Source: Agrobacterium salinitolerans (GTDB lineage Bacteria > Pseudomonadota > Alphaproteobacteria > Rhizobiales > Rhizobiaceae). From it: a DNA stretch of 64,000 nt. The notes beneath the pieces were generated by a model. That model made no database searches and was not told the DNA's origin. It was given only the letters and a program-made list of their open reading frames with translations. This document shows positions 16,746 to 27,100 of this stretch, piece after piece. Position 1 is the stretch's first letter. Each line of letters begins with the position of its first letter. The DNA is taken from positions 1,012,316-1,076,315 of the forward strand of contig NZ_MRDH01000006.1 in NCBI RefSeq assembly GCF_002008225.1, given 5' to 3'. A program made the position numbers and the translations under genes.

Positions 16746-16786
16746 CAAGCCGCAGCGCCATGCGCTACCTCACACCAAAAAACGTA

Positions 16787-17707
16787 TCAATTATCGTTCA
16801 ACCCTTGCATTTCCGCATCCAGCGCATCGAGATAGGCCTCGGCAATCGCCGCACCCATGCCGAGATCATGCGGGCCGTAGCGGGAGGCGACGCGCACGTC
16901 GACGATGGTGGTTTCCGCCTCTTCCTTCAGGCGGATGAGGATATCGAAACGCAGGCCCCAGATGCGGGTGCGGGTTTCACCCTGCATCAGCACCACGCCG
17001 CTGCCGTTGAAGAGGGTGGGTAACGGCGCATCAGTCGGGCGGGCCATGGGCACCGGCACGATGGAGGGCAGGTCTTCCACCGGCGCATCTTCCGTCGGCT
17101 GCGTCCTGTCCTGCGGCGGCACGCCGATGGAGGCGGCATCTTCCACGCCGATCACACCCTTCGTATGGGTGATGTGGATGGACTGGGCGGCGGCCATTTT
17201 TTTGGCGGCGGTGTAGATGCGGTCGATTGCGCCTTCATAACGGCGCCCGGCGAGGCTGGCATAGGCCTCCATCTGCGCGTCGCGGTCGGCCCTGGTGATG
17301 ACGGCGGGCCGCACCAGCCATTGTTGGTTGGCCGCTGGTGCCGCCAGCCACTCCGGCACGTCGCTCAGGTCCGTGGAAATGTCGTAAATCTTTGGCTGCT
17401 GCCAATAAAGAAAAGCGCCGTAACCGACCACGCCGAGCGGCAGGGCCGAGAGAAGCAGCGCCGCCAGCGCCGAAAGCCCGCCGCGCGCACCCCTGGTCCA
17501 AAGCCGCTCGAGGCCGATGAGCGCCAGAAGCACGGCGAGAAGAGCGATACCGGCGGCAATCAGGAGCAGCCCGACAAGATCTGGCGTCGTCAACGGTCCG
17601 AAACGGTGGATACCGGCGGCGATGAGAAAAAGCGCCAGCGCCGCAAGGCCCAGATACCGGGAAAGATAGGCTGCAACCGAAAAAGGCCGGACGAAACGCA
17701 CAGTCAT
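16787..17707 (-). CDS. DUF1499 membrane protein
   Basis: 306 aa. The N-terminal part has about three transmembrane segments (residues 15-35, 40-65 and 80-100), followed by a soluble domain opening with YDISTDLSDVPEW, the typical start of DUF1499. The domain ends with VDVRVASRYGPHDLGMGAAIAEAYLDALD. Function unknown; members occur as lipoproteins or membrane proteins in alphaproteobacteria and plant plastids. ATG 17707 has only a weak ribosome site. It faces the RIME-like repeat at its 3' end. Confidence 0.85.
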   Translation of the reverse strand: MTVRFVRPFSVAAYLSRYLGLAALALFLIAAGIHRFGPLTTPDLVGLLLIAAGIALLAVLLALIGLERLWTRGARGGLSALAALLLSALPLGVVGYGAFLYWQQPKIYDISTDLSDVPEWLAAPAANQQWLVRPAVITRADRDAQMEAYASLAGRRYEGAIDRIYTAAKKMAAAQSIHITHTKGVIGVEDAASIGVPPQDRTQPTEDAPVEDLPSIVPVPMARPTDAPLPTLFNGSGVVLMQGETRTRIWGLRFDILIRLKEEAETTIVDVRVASRYGPHDLGMGAAIAEAYLDALDAEMQGLNDN

Positions 17708-17854
17708 GGAAGCGGATATCCGTTAGATCGCATTGGCTAAAAAGCGTTGCACCCGAATTCTGACAGGGAATCACCTGCATATGATGTCATAGACCGGATT
17801 TGCGACGAGGAAAACAAAGGACAATGGCGATCTGCGCTACGACGGCGAGAGCCT

Positions 17855-18011
17855 GGAATAATTTTCCGCATCGCACATGTTCCAGGGAATAATTCCCCGA
17901 CAATGAAACAAATACGCAAGTCCATCTCTTAATTGCTGAGGAAATCGGCGTATTGTCGGCGACCTCCCTCGAGAATGCGTGTAAAAAGTGCAACATTCTC
18001 GTTTTTTGCAC
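17855..18011. promoter_or_regulatory. Control region of the dicarboxylate symporter
   Basis: The 320-nt gap before the symporter holds no gene. It contains GGAATAATTTTCC (17855-17867) and the perfect palindrome GGGAATAATTCCC (17886-17898), 31 nt apart, about three helical turns. Further down, GAGAATG and CATTCTC (17971-17977, 17994-18000) overlap GTGCAA and TTGCAC (17988-17993, 18006-18011). These are candidate operator sites for unknown regulators. Confidence 0.4.
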
Positions 18012-18027
18012 AATAAAGAGACATCTC

Positions 18028-19392
18028 ATGTCACAGGCAACGACGTCCGCCGGCCCCTCCGGGCCTAAACCCTTTTACCGCAATTTCGGCTTTCAGGTTC
18101 TGATCGCCATGGTCATCGGCCTGCTGCTCGGGCTTGTTGCGCGCAACATCGGCCCCGATGCCGCCGGCAGCCCGAACTGGCTTTCGGTGACGCTGCAGAC
18201 CATCGGCAGCATTTTCGTACAGCTGTTGCGCGCGCTTGTGCCGCCGCTGATCTTTACCGCCATCGTCGCCTCCATCGCCAATCTAAAGAACCTTTCCAAT
18301 GCGGCAAAGCTCGTCTGGCAGACGCTTTTGTGGTTCGCCATCACCGCCCTGATCGCCGTGGTCATCGGCATCGTGCTCGGCCTCGTCATTCAGCCGGGTG
18401 TCAACACGGCGATTGCCAATACGGCAGCGGCCGCACCCTCCTCCACCGGCTCCTGGCTGGACTTCCTCAAGGGTCTGGTTCCTGCCAACGTCTTCGGCCT
18501 TGAAGCGTCCACCAAAATCAACAACGGCGCCGGCAGCACCTCGCTGAACTTCAACGTGTTGCAGTTGCTCGTCGTATCGATCGCCTTTGGCGTCGCAGCC
18601 CTCAAAGCCGGCAAGGCGGCGGAACCGTTCCTCGCCTTCAACCAGTCGCTGCTGGCCATCGTGCGCAAAATCCTGTGGTGGGTCATCCGCCTCACCCCCA
18701 TCGGCACCATCGGCCTGCTCGGCCGTGCGGTTGACCAATATGGCTGGACGACGCTGTCGCAGCTCGGCTGGTATGCGGCGGCGGTCTATATCGGTCTGGC
18801 GCTCGTGCTGTTCGTGGTCTATCCGGCGCTCCTTCTCGCCCACGGCCTGAAACCCTCACGGTTCTTTGCGGGCGCATGGCCAGCCATCCAGCTTGCCTTC
18901 GTCTCACGTTCCTCCATCGGTACGCTTCCCGTCACCGAAACCGTGACGGAAAAGAGCCTCGGCGTGCCGCGCGAATATGCCGCCTTCTCCGTGCCGCTCG
19001 GCGCCACCACCAAGATGGATGGCTGCGCCGCGATCTATCCGGCAATCTCGGCGATCTTCATCGCGCAGTTCTTCCAGGTGCCGCTCGGCATTCAGGAATA
19101 TGTTCTGATCGTCTTCGTTTCCGTGCTCGGTTCCGCTGCAACGGCCGGCCTGACGGGTGCTGTGGTGATGCTGACGCTGACACTCTCCACCCTCGGCCTG
19201 CCGCTGGAGGGCGTGGGCCTGCTGCTCGCCATCGACCCGATCCTCGACATGGGCCGCACGGCGGTCAACGTCGCCGGACAGGCACTGGTGCCCACCATCG
19301 TCGCCAAGCGCGAAGGCATTCTCAACGAGGCCGTCTACAACAACGCCAAGGACATCGACGCGCTCGATGACCGGGAAGTGGCGGCGGCCTGA
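18028..19392 (+). CDS. Dicarboxylate/amino acid:cation symporter (DAACS family)
   Basis: 454 aa, about eight membrane segments plus two re-entrant loops. The diagnostic family motifs are present: the serine-rich SRSSIGTLPVTETV near residue 295, PLGATTKMDGCAAIYPA near 325 and DPILDMGRTAVNVAGQ near 405, which bind substrate and cations. Such proteins import glutamate, aspartate or C4-dicarboxylates with protons or sodium. DctA, GltP and GltT cannot be told apart by eye. ATG 18028 has AAGAGA upstream; the frame starts earlier at 17953 inside the control region. Confidence 0.92.
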   Translation: MSQATTSAGPSGPKPFYRNFGFQVLIAMVIGLLLGLVARNIGPDAAGSPNWLSVTLQTIGSIFVQLLRALVPPLIFTAIVASIANLKNLSNAAKLVWQTLLWFAITALIAVVIGIVLGLVIQPGVNTAIANTAAAAPSSTGSWLDFLKGLVPANVFGLEASTKINNGAGSTSLNFNVLQLLVVSIAFGVAALKAGKAAEPFLAFNQSLLAIVRKILWWVIRLTPIGTIGLLGRAVDQYGWTTLSQLGWYAAAVYIGLALVLFVVYPALLLAHGLKPSRFFAGAWPAIQLAFVSRSSIGTLPVTETVTEKSLGVPREYAAFSVPLGATTKMDGCAAIYPAISAIFIAQFFQVPLGIQEYVLIVFVSVLGSAATAGLTGAVVMLTLTLSTLGLPLEGVGLLLAIDPILDMGRTAVNVAGQALVPTIVAKREGILNEAVYNNAKDIDALDDREVAAA

Positions 19393-19543
19393 GAACATCT
19401 GCCGGCGGTAGCGGTCGTCACGCGCGATCGCTACCGTTGCAATGCAACTTTCCACCCCGATGCGGCTTTTCCCAAAATGCAAACAGGCGTATCAATCGCG
19501 GCAATAAAACTGCCGTACGGCTGTCATATCAGGGAGAAACAAG

Positions 19544-19816
19544 ATGCGTGTTTCCATCGTCCTCGGTTCGCTTGCCGCCATGCTGGCGCTCACCGCCTGC
19601 CAGACGCTGACGCCGGAAGAGCGGCGGGCGCGGGATGAGGCGACATGCCGGGGTTATGGTTTCCGCCCCGGCACGGACCCGATGGCCGGTTGCCTTCTCG
19701 ATCTGGAGATGGACCGCCGCGCCGATAACCGCGCCTGGCAGGCGCAGATGAACCGCGACATGTTCTACCGCCCCGTGGTGGTGGAGCGGCGCATCATCGT
19801 CCAACAGAACCCCTGA
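19544..19816 (+). CDS. Small lipoprotein, unknown function
   Basis: 90 aa with a lipoprotein signal peptide (MRVSIVLGSLAAMLALTAC), so Cys19 would be lipidated. The short mature part is rich in Arg and Asp (PEERRARDEATCRGYGFRPGTDPMAGCLLDLEMDRRADNR is the conserved-looking core, with two more cysteines). AGGGAGAA precedes the ATG. The last 23 bp overlap the 3' end of ppdK on the opposite strand. I do not recognise a named family. Confidence 0.85.
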   Translation: MRVSIVLGSLAAMLALTACQTLTPEERRARDEATCRGYGFRPGTDPMAGCLLDLEMDRRADNRAWQAQMNRDMFYRPVVVERRIIVQQNP

Positions 19817-22520
19817 CGGGAATGAAGGCGACATTGCTTGGCGTCTCGCCCTCTCTCGCCTTTGCAGCCAGCGTCGCCTGCGCCGCCGCAAGCCGGGCGA
19901 TGGGCACGCGGAAAGGTGAGCAGGACACGTAATCGAGATCCGCATCTTCGCAGAAATGGATCGAGGCCGGATCGCCGCCATGTTCGCCGCAGATGCCGAG
20001 CTTCAGTTCCGGCCGTGTCTGGCGGCCGCGCTCGGCGGCGATGCGGATCAGTTCCCCCACCCCGTCGAAGTCGAGCGAGATGAAGGGATCGCGTTCGATG
20101 ATACCCTTGCGCTGATAGGTATTGATGAACCGCGCCGCATCGTCTCGGGAAATGCCGAAGGTGGTTTGCGTCAAATCGTTGGTGCCGAAGGAGAAGAATT
20201 CCGCGGCTTCCGCAATGACATGGGCGCGTAGTGCCGCACGCGGCAGCTCGATCATGGTGCCGGTGAGATATTCGATCTCCATGCCGGTTTCCTGCGCCAC
20301 GGCTGCGGCAACACCATCGATGACCGCAGTCACGTAATCCAGCTCGGAGCGGAGGCCGACCAGCGGCACCATGATTTCGGGCACGACGGGTGCGCCGGTG
20401 ATGCGCGCCGCAGCGACGGCCGCTTCAAAAATGGCGCGTGCCTGCATTTCGGCGATTTCCGGATAGGAAATGGCCAGACGGCAGCCGCGATGGCCGAGCA
20501 TGGGGTTGAATTCGTGCAGCGCATCCAGCCGCTGGCGGAACACCGTCTGCGGCATGCCCATGGCGGCGGCGACCTCGACGATCTCACCATCGGTCTTCGG
20601 CAGGAATTCGTGCAGCGGCGGGTCGAGCAGGCGGATCGTTACCGGCAGGCCGTGCATGATCTGGAACAGTTCGGTAAAATCCGATCGCTGCATCGGCAGA
20701 AGCTCGTCAAGCGCTGCCCGCCTGCCCTTTTCGCTTTCGGCGAGGATCATTTCGCGCATCACATGGATGCGGTCGCCCTCGAAGAACATGTGTTCGGTGC
20801 GGCAGAGGCCGATACCCTCGGCACCGAAGGCGCGGGCGGCACGGGCGTCGGCAGGCGTATCGGCATTGGTGCGCACCGTCATGCGGCGCAGGCTATCAGC
20901 CCATTCCATCAGCTTGCCGAAATCGCCCGAAAGTTCCGGCTGTGTCATCGGCACTTCGCCCTTCAGTACCCGGCCGGAAGAACCGTCGATGGTGATGATG
21001 TCGCCGCGTTTCAGCATGCAGCCGACGCCGATCAGCACCTTGTTGCGCATATCGACGCGCATGGAGCCGGCGCCGGTGACGCAGGGAATGCCCATGCCGC
21101 GCGCCACCACGGCGGCGTGGCTTGTCATGCCGCCACGCGTCGTCAGAATGCCTTCGGCGGCATGCATGCCGTGAATATCTTCCGGGCTGGTTTCGATGCG
21201 CACCAGAATGACGCGGCGTCCCTCCGCTTCGGCGGCGACCGCCTCTTCCGAGGTGAAGACGATCTCACCCGTCGCCGCACCCGGCGAGGCCGGCAGGCCG
21301 GAGCCGATGATGGGGCGGGAAATACCGGGATCGATGGTGGGGTGCAGCAGCTGGTCGAGCGATGAAGGCTCGATGCGGCAGACGGCCTCCTCCTGCGAAA
21401 TCAGCCCGGCTTCCACCATATCGACAGCGATCTTCATGGCGGCGCGGGTGGTGCGCTTGCCGGAACGGGTCTGCAACATCCAGAGCTTGCCGCGCTCGAT
21501 AGTGAATTCCAGATCCTGCATGTCACGATAGTGCGTTTCCAGCCGCTTGCAGATCGCCAGAAATTCGGAAAAAGCCTCCGGCATCAGCTTTTCCATGGAA
21601 GGCTTGTCGGAACCCGATACCAGCCGCGCGGCCTCGGTGATGGATTGCGGCGTGCGGATGCCTGCAACCACGTCTTCCCCTTGCGCATTGACGAGGAATT
21701 CACCGTAAAGCTCTGCCTCGCCGGTCGAGGGATTGCGGGTGAAGGCAACGCCGGTTGCCGAGGACGAGCCAAGATTGCCGAAGACCATGGCCTGAACGTT
21801 GACCGCCGTGCCCCAGTCGCCGGGAATATTATGCAGGTGACGATAGGTCACGGCGCGGTGGTTGGTCCAGCTGGCGAAAACTGCGCCGATGGCACCCCAG
21901 AGCTGGACATGACAATCCTGCGGGAAGGCTTCGCCAAGCTCGTCCTCGATCAGCTTCTTGTAGAGCGAAACGACGTGCTGCCATTCGACCGCCGACATGT
22001 CGGTATCGTATTCATGGCCAAGCCGGCCTTTTTCGTCCTCCAGGATTTCCTCGAACATTTCATGGTCGAGGCCCATGACGACATCGCCATACATCTGGAT
22101 GAAACGGCGATAGCTATCCCACGCAAATCGGGCGTCGCCCGCATCGTGGCCAAGCGCCTCGACCGTGCGATCGTTGAGCCCGAGGTTGAGGACGGTGTCC
22201 ATCATGCCGGGCATGGAGGCGCGGGCGCCGGAGCGCACGGAAATGAGCAGCGGCGACTTGCTGCCGCCGAAGGTTTTGCCGGTGACGATCTCCATGCCAT
22301 GCAGCCCGGCCATGACCTGCAGCTTCAGCTCTTCGGGAAGATCGCGGCCATTCTTGTGATAAAGCGCGCAGGCATCGGCGATAATCGTGAGGCCGGGGGG
22401 AACGGGTAGGCCGAGACTTGCCATTTCGGCAAGGTTCGCGCCCTTGCCGCCCAATATAGCAACGTCACCTGCCCTGCCTTCGGCAGCACCATTGCCGAAG
22501 GTATAAACCCATTTTTTCAT
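19794..22520 (-). CDS. ppdK: Pyruvate, phosphate dikinase
   Basis: Interconverts pyruvate, ATP and phosphate with PEP, AMP and pyrophosphate; 908 aa. The order is the N-terminal ATP-grasp domain (MKKWVYTFGNG, GGKGANLAEM), the swivelling phospho-histidine domain with GGMTSHAAVVARGMGIPCV near residue 465, and the C-terminal TIM barrel with SFGTNDLTQTTFG and the catalytic GICGEHGGDP. ATG 22520 has GGAGAG upstream; a longer frame runs to 22622. A 20-odd residue tail beyond the usual end overlaps the convergent lipoprotein gene. Gluconeogenic use of C4 acids fits the neighbouring symporter and mqo. Confidence 0.96.
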   Translation of the reverse strand: MKKWVYTFGNGAAEGRAGDVAILGGKGANLAEMASLGLPVPPGLTIIADACALYHKNGRDLPEELKLQVMAGLHGMEIVTGKTFGGSKSPLLISVRSGARASMPGMMDTVLNLGLNDRTVEALGHDAGDARFAWDSYRRFIQMYGDVVMGLDHEMFEEILEDEKGRLGHEYDTDMSAVEWQHVVSLYKKLIEDELGEAFPQDCHVQLWGAIGAVFASWTNHRAVTYRHLHNIPGDWGTAVNVQAMVFGNLGSSSATGVAFTRNPSTGEAELYGEFLVNAQGEDVVAGIRTPQSITEAARLVSGSDKPSMEKLMPEAFSEFLAICKRLETHYRDMQDLEFTIERGKLWMLQTRSGKRTTRAAMKIAVDMVEAGLISQEEAVCRIEPSSLDQLLHPTIDPGISRPIIGSGLPASPGAATGEIVFTSEEAVAAEAEGRRVILVRIETSPEDIHGMHAAEGILTTRGGMTSHAAVVARGMGIPCVTGAGSMRVDMRNKVLIGVGCMLKRGDIITIDGSSGRVLKGEVPMTQPELSGDFGKLMEWADSLRRMTVRTNADTPADARAARAFGAEGIGLCRTEHMFFEGDRIHVMREMILAESEKGRRAALDELLPMQRSDFTELFQIMHGLPVTIRLLDPPLHEFLPKTDGEIVEVAAAMGMPQTVFRQRLDALHEFNPMLGHRGCRLAISYPEIAEMQARAIFEAAVAAARITGAPVVPEIMVPLVGLRSELDYVTAVIDGVAAAVAQETGMEIEYLTGTMIELPRAALRAHVIAEAAEFFSFGTNDLTQTTFGISRDDAARFINTYQRKGIIERDPFISLDFDGVGELIRIAAERGRQTRPELKLGICGEHGGDPASIHFCEDADLDYVSCSPFRVPIARLAAAQATLAAKAREGETPSNVAFIPVRGSVGR

Positions 22521-22746
22521 TCCACGCTCTCCACCCAGAAGCGTTGTCATTTTTCTATCATCTACAGCATTGCCAGCATGTTGGGAACGCCGCAACGTGC
22601 AGTTTACATCGCAGTGCAGCATAATTGCGGCGAATTACGCGCAAGAATTGCCGCAAAGGCCAAATACGGCATGATTGACGCATTCGTGTAGTGCGCTGAA
22701 ACGGAGTGTTGCCTAAGCCATTCAAATCGCTGCAAAGAGATTATTC

Positions 22747-23718
22747 ATGCAATTTACCCGCCGCCATACGTTGAAATTTGCCGGAATTTCCTGTGCCGCC
22801 ACCGCTCTTGCCGGGGCGCTCAAAGCGGAAGGGGGTGCAACTCCCGCAAATGCCACCCTGCCCTTCGCCTTAACGACACCGATGCATGTGGGTCAGGCGG
22901 CGCTGCGTGTGCGCGATCTCGATCAGATGATCGAGTACTACCGCTCGGTGCTCGGTATGAACGAGGTGGAACGCACGGCAAGGGGTGTGACGCTCGGTAT
23001 CGGCAACGTGCCGCTGCTCGATCTCGTGCACAAGCCGGCGGCGGATTTCGAGAGCCCCACTTCCGCCGGCCTGTTCCACATCGCCTATCTGATGCCCTCC
23101 CGCAAGGATCTGGCGCGATGGCTGGTGCACGCGGCGCTGAAGCAGGTGCCGCTAACGGGTTTTGCCGACCACAATGTCAGCGAGGCGATCTATCTCAACG
23201 ATCCCGAGGGCAACGGCATCGAGGTTTACAGCGACCGGCCGAAGGACACATGGGTCTGGAACGGTAACGTGGTGAAGATGGGCACCGAACAACTCGATGT
23301 CGATGATCTCGTGACGCTGACCGATACCAGAAAAAGCGATTATGAGGCTGCCCCGGCGGGGATGCGTATCGGGCATGTTCACCTGCGGGTCGGCGAAATC
23401 GCCGCCGCCCGCGCCTTTTACGAAGAGGCCATCGGCCTGCGACCGACGCAGGATGCGCGCTCGGACGCGTCTTTCCTTTCTTCCGGCGGTTATCACCATC
23501 ATCTGGCGGTGAATACATGGAACAGCAGGGGTGCGAAGGCACGCAACGCTTCCGAAACCGGCCTCGACTGGTTTTCAATTACCGTTCGCAATTCCGCCGA
23601 TCTGGAAGCGCAGAAGACGCGGCTGCGGGCCGCCGGTTGCGTGCTGGTGGAGATGGAGAATAACGTCGTGGAAGCGATCGACCCCTGGGGCACGCGGCTG
23701 CGGCTGGTGCCGGGTTGA
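22747..23718 (+). CDS. Two-domain VOC/extradiol dioxygenase-like protein with Tat-like signal
   Basis: 323 aa. The N-terminus FTRRHTLKFAGISCAATALAGALKA looks like a twin-arginine signal. Two vicinal-oxygen-chelate modules follow: one from about residue 50 (HVGQAALRVRDLDQMIEYYRSVLGM) and one from about 208 (IGHVHLRVGEIAAARAFYEEAIGL). The plan resembles catechol-2,3-dioxygenase/CatE proteins, with candidate metal ligands in HVGQ, HIAYLMP, HVHLRVG and a late E. An exported protein of this class is unusual. Divergent from ppdK. Substrate unknown. Confidence 0.85.
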   Translation: MQFTRRHTLKFAGISCAATALAGALKAEGGATPANATLPFALTTPMHVGQAALRVRDLDQMIEYYRSVLGMNEVERTARGVTLGIGNVPLLDLVHKPAADFESPTSAGLFHIAYLMPSRKDLARWLVHAALKQVPLTGFADHNVSEAIYLNDPEGNGIEVYSDRPKDTWVWNGNVVKMGTEQLDVDDLVTLTDTRKSDYEAAPAGMRIGHVHLRVGEIAAARAFYEEAIGLRPTQDARSDASFLSSGGYHHHLAVNTWNSRGAKARNASETGLDWFSITVRNSADLEAQKTRLRAAGCVLVEMENNVVEAIDPWGTRLRLVPG

Positions 23719-23807
23719 GGTTTGAGGCTTTAATTTTGCGGCGAGGAGATGCCGAGAACGCCTGCGCCATATCGTTCGAATTCCGCAAAGCACAGCATCC
23801 GCATTCC

Positions 23808-23922
23808 CTCATTCCTGCGCTCGTCACAGGAATCTAGCCAGCCCAAGTCCTTAGGCTGGAAGGGCTCCTGTCGCCGCGCAGACGCGCGCCGGCTGGATTC
23901 CTGTGACGAGCACAGGAATGAG
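23808..23922. repeat. Long imperfect inverted repeat
   Basis: Arms of 27 nt at 23808-23834 and 23896-23922 are reverse complements with one mismatch; each contains TCACAGGAAT or its complement. The 61-nt interior has further self-complementary pieces (CCAGCC/GGCTGG). The 436-nt gap between the VOC gene and smc has no gene; it consists mostly of this element and the hairpins at 23956-24015. A shorter relative may be the hairpin at 33788. Confidence 0.8.
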
Positions 23923-23955
23923 CGAAAAAAGGGGCGTGTGCCCCCTAGGAAGAAA

Positions 23956-24015
23956 GCCTTGCGAGGCCACGGCAGCGGCCTCGCAAGGCATTCCATCCGG
24001 TACAGGAAACCGGAT
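23956..24015. repeat. Two adjacent perfect hairpins
   Basis: GCCTTGCGAGGCC (23956-23968) pairs exactly with GGCCTCGCAAGGC (23977-23989), and ATCCGGT (23995-24001) with ACCGGAT (24009-24015). They are probably part of the same repeat cluster as the inverted repeat just upstream. A terminator role is unlikely since no T-run follows. Confidence 0.7.
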
Positions 24016-24154
24016 GGTGGGGTCTGGAGAGAGCCCTAAGCTTGTGACCAATACATAGCAAAATGCCGCGCGAAGTCGCTCACCCGAATGGGTGAGACAG
24101 CGCGATAAATTCCCATTGAGCAAAAGTCGGGAACGTATCCCCCAACAAGCCGCC

Positions 24155-27100
24155 TCAGACGGCTTCGCGTAACTGTTCGGCGGTCTGCAAATCCACGGAG
24201 ACGAGTTGCGACACTCCCTGCTCTGCCATGGTGACGCCGAACAGGCGGTTCATGCGCGCCATGGTGATGGGATTGTGGGTGATGATAACGAAGCGGGTTT
24301 CGGTGGAGGCCACCATCTCGTCCATCAGGTTGCAGTAGCGCTCGACATTGTGGTCATCGAGCGGCGCGTCCACCTCGTCCAGCACGCAGATTGGTGCGGG
24401 GTTGGTCAGGAAGACCGCGAAGATCAGCGCCATGGCCGTCAGCGCCTGCTCGCCGCCCGAAAGCAATGTCATGGTCTGCGGCTTCTTGCCGGGCGGGCGG
24501 GCGAGGATTTCAAGGCCGGCTTCCAGCGGGTCGTCGGATTCGATCAGCTGCAATTCCGCTGTGCCGCCGCCGAAGAGATGGGTGAACAGCCGCTGGAACT
24601 GCGAATTGACCACGTCGAAGGCGGCGATCAGCCGTTCTCGGCCCTCGCGGTTGAGGTTCTGGATACCGGCGCGCAGCTTGCGCACGGCGTCGATGATGTC
24701 GTCCCGCTCCTTGATGAGCGCCTCGAGCTTGGCGGAAAGCTCGGCCTGTTCTTCCTCGGCGCGCAGATTGACGGCGCCAAGCCTTTCGCGCTCGATCTTC
24801 AGCCGGTCAAGATCGCGCTCGACATCGCGTATATCCGGCTTCGGCTGATCCGGGCCAAGGCCGGTCAGGCGAAATGCCATATGTGGCTCGGTATTCAGCG
24901 TTTCGCGGATGCGATGTTCCGCCTCCTGCCGTTTTTCGCGGGCGGAGACCAGCCGCTCTTCGGCACGGCCGCGCTTCTCGCGGGCTTCGGCCAGTTCAGA
25001 AAGCGCCGTCGCCGCCACCCGGTCGGCGGCACGTTGCAGGTTTTCGGCCTCGGCCAGCCGGTCGGCGGCGGCGCGGCGGGCGTCTTCGGTCTTTTGCAAT
25101 TCGTTGAGCAGGTTACGGCGTTTCTCGTCGAATTCCTCCGGCGCAATGTCCAGTTCGGCGATTTCCTCGCGCGCTTCTTCCTCGCGTTCGCGCAGCGTGG
25201 CGATATGATCGGCAGCACTTGCCGCCCGCGATTGCCAAGTGGAACGCTCCTGCCCTATCGCCTGGATTCTGCGCTGGCGGCTTTCCGCCTCGCGGCTCAC
25301 GCCCTCATGGCGGGCGCGCGCTTCCGCCAACAGGCCGCGGTCGGTGGCAACTTCGAGCTGGCTTTCGCGCAGCTTGAGATCAAGCACGGAAAGGTCCGGC
25401 GCATCTTCCATTTCGATACGGGCATTTTCTTCCTGGACGGCGATTTCGTCGATCTGCGCGCCAATCTGGTTCAATGCTTCGGAGACGATATCCCGGCGGC
25501 GCAGCAGATCGCCCGAAGCCCGTTCGGCAGAAGTCAGCGCCTCACGCGCCTCGGCAAGCTGTCGGGTCGCAAGCCGGCTCCGGTCGCGCACGTCCGAAAG
25601 CCGCAATTCGCTGCTTCTGATGTCCTCGGTTTTCGCGGCAAGCTGGTCTTCGGCGTCTTCCAGAATGGAGCGGGCCTCATCCAGTTCCGTCTCGATTTCG
25701 GCAAGGCGGTTCTTCTGCGACAGGCGAAGTGCTGCTGCACCCGGCGCATCGGCGCTGGCGATATGCCCGTCCCAGCGGAACAGTGCGCCCTCGCGCGTGA
25801 CCAGTCGCTGGCCGGCTTTCAGCGAGGGCAACAGGCGCCGGGCCTCCGATACGTCTGCAACGACGCCGATCTGCGCAAGGGCACGTCTAAGCGCATCCGG
25901 CGCCTGCGCATAATCCAGAAGCGGTTTGGCACCCTGCGGCAGGGCGGGATCGCCAGCGCCGTCGCCATTGCCGCCCCAATAGGCGGGGGCGCTCGCATCG
26001 AGCGGGCTTTCGAGATCGTCGCCCAGCGCCGCGCCCAATGCGGCCTCATAACCGCGCTCCACCGTCATTTCTTCCGCCACCGGCGTGAAACTGCCATTGG
26101 CAGCAGCGCTGGAGGCGAGGATTTTGGTGATGGTGCGCGCTTCTATATCCAGTGCGTTCAGCCGGTTTTTCGCGGCTTCCAGCGGCCCACGCGCCAGTGC
26201 TTCGGCGGAACGCGCCTCGGCAACGGCGGCCTCGGCCTCTTCCACGACAATCAAAGCGTCCTCGACCGCGATCTCAGCCGCCTCTACAGCTTCGCGCCGC
26301 TCCGCAGGATCGGGAAGGCCGGAGAGCTTTTCGTCGACGGCGTCAACCTCGGCGGATGCTTCCTGCGATTGCCGCTCGAGCCTCAGCTTGCGGTCGGAAA
26401 GATCGCGGATCGCCCGCTCCAGCTGCTGACGGCCGGCAGCGGCTTCCGCGCGTTCGGCGGTGATTGATGTGAAGATGGCTTCGCTTTCCGACAGCTTGAC
26501 GGTCGCAGCCTCGAAGGCCTCGCGCATCTCGTCGGCGTGGCGACCGGAATCGGAGAGGATTTCCAGAAGCTCGGCCTCTTCTTCATCAAGCCGCGCGAGT
26601 ATCTGGGCATTATCGGCGACCAGCCGTTCCTCGCGGACGATATCTTCGCCAAGCTGCGAGAGACGGCGGGCCAGCTCGTCGCGGCGGCGCAGCAGGCGGT
26701 TCGCCTCGTCATCCAGCTGAGTGCGGGCGATCTGCAGGCGTTGCAGGGCGGCGGCGACGCGGGCCTCGTCCTCGCGCAGTTCCGGCAATTTCAGGCTGGC
26801 GATGGCCTGCTGCTTGGCCGCCTCCATCTGGCCTTGAGCCTTTTCGGCGACGATGTTGGTCGCCTGATTAAGCGCGCTTTCCGCCTCGCCTTCCGCTTCC
26901 TTTGCCTCCACCCAGCGGATGTGCAGAAGGGTCGCCTCGCGGGCGCGGATATCCGCCGACAGCATCTTGAAACGGTTGGCCTGACGCGCCTGGCGTTTCA
27001 GGCTTTCGATCTGGCTTTCCAGCTGGGCGGTCACATCCTCCAGCCGCTCCAGATTGGTTTCGGCGGCGCGCAGGCGAAGCTCGGCCTCGTGGCGGCGCGA

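Noticed and set aside
23808-24015. Possible CRISPR array or phage attachment site
   Set aside because: The repeats are inverted, not evenly spaced direct repeats with spacers, and no cas gene or integrase is nearby.
24206-26467. Long open frame of about 750 codons on the plus strand opposite smc
   Set aside because: It mirrors the third-position GC bias of smc; no ribosome site, and the product is a low-complexity mixture without motifs. SMC on the minus strand has all expected motifs.
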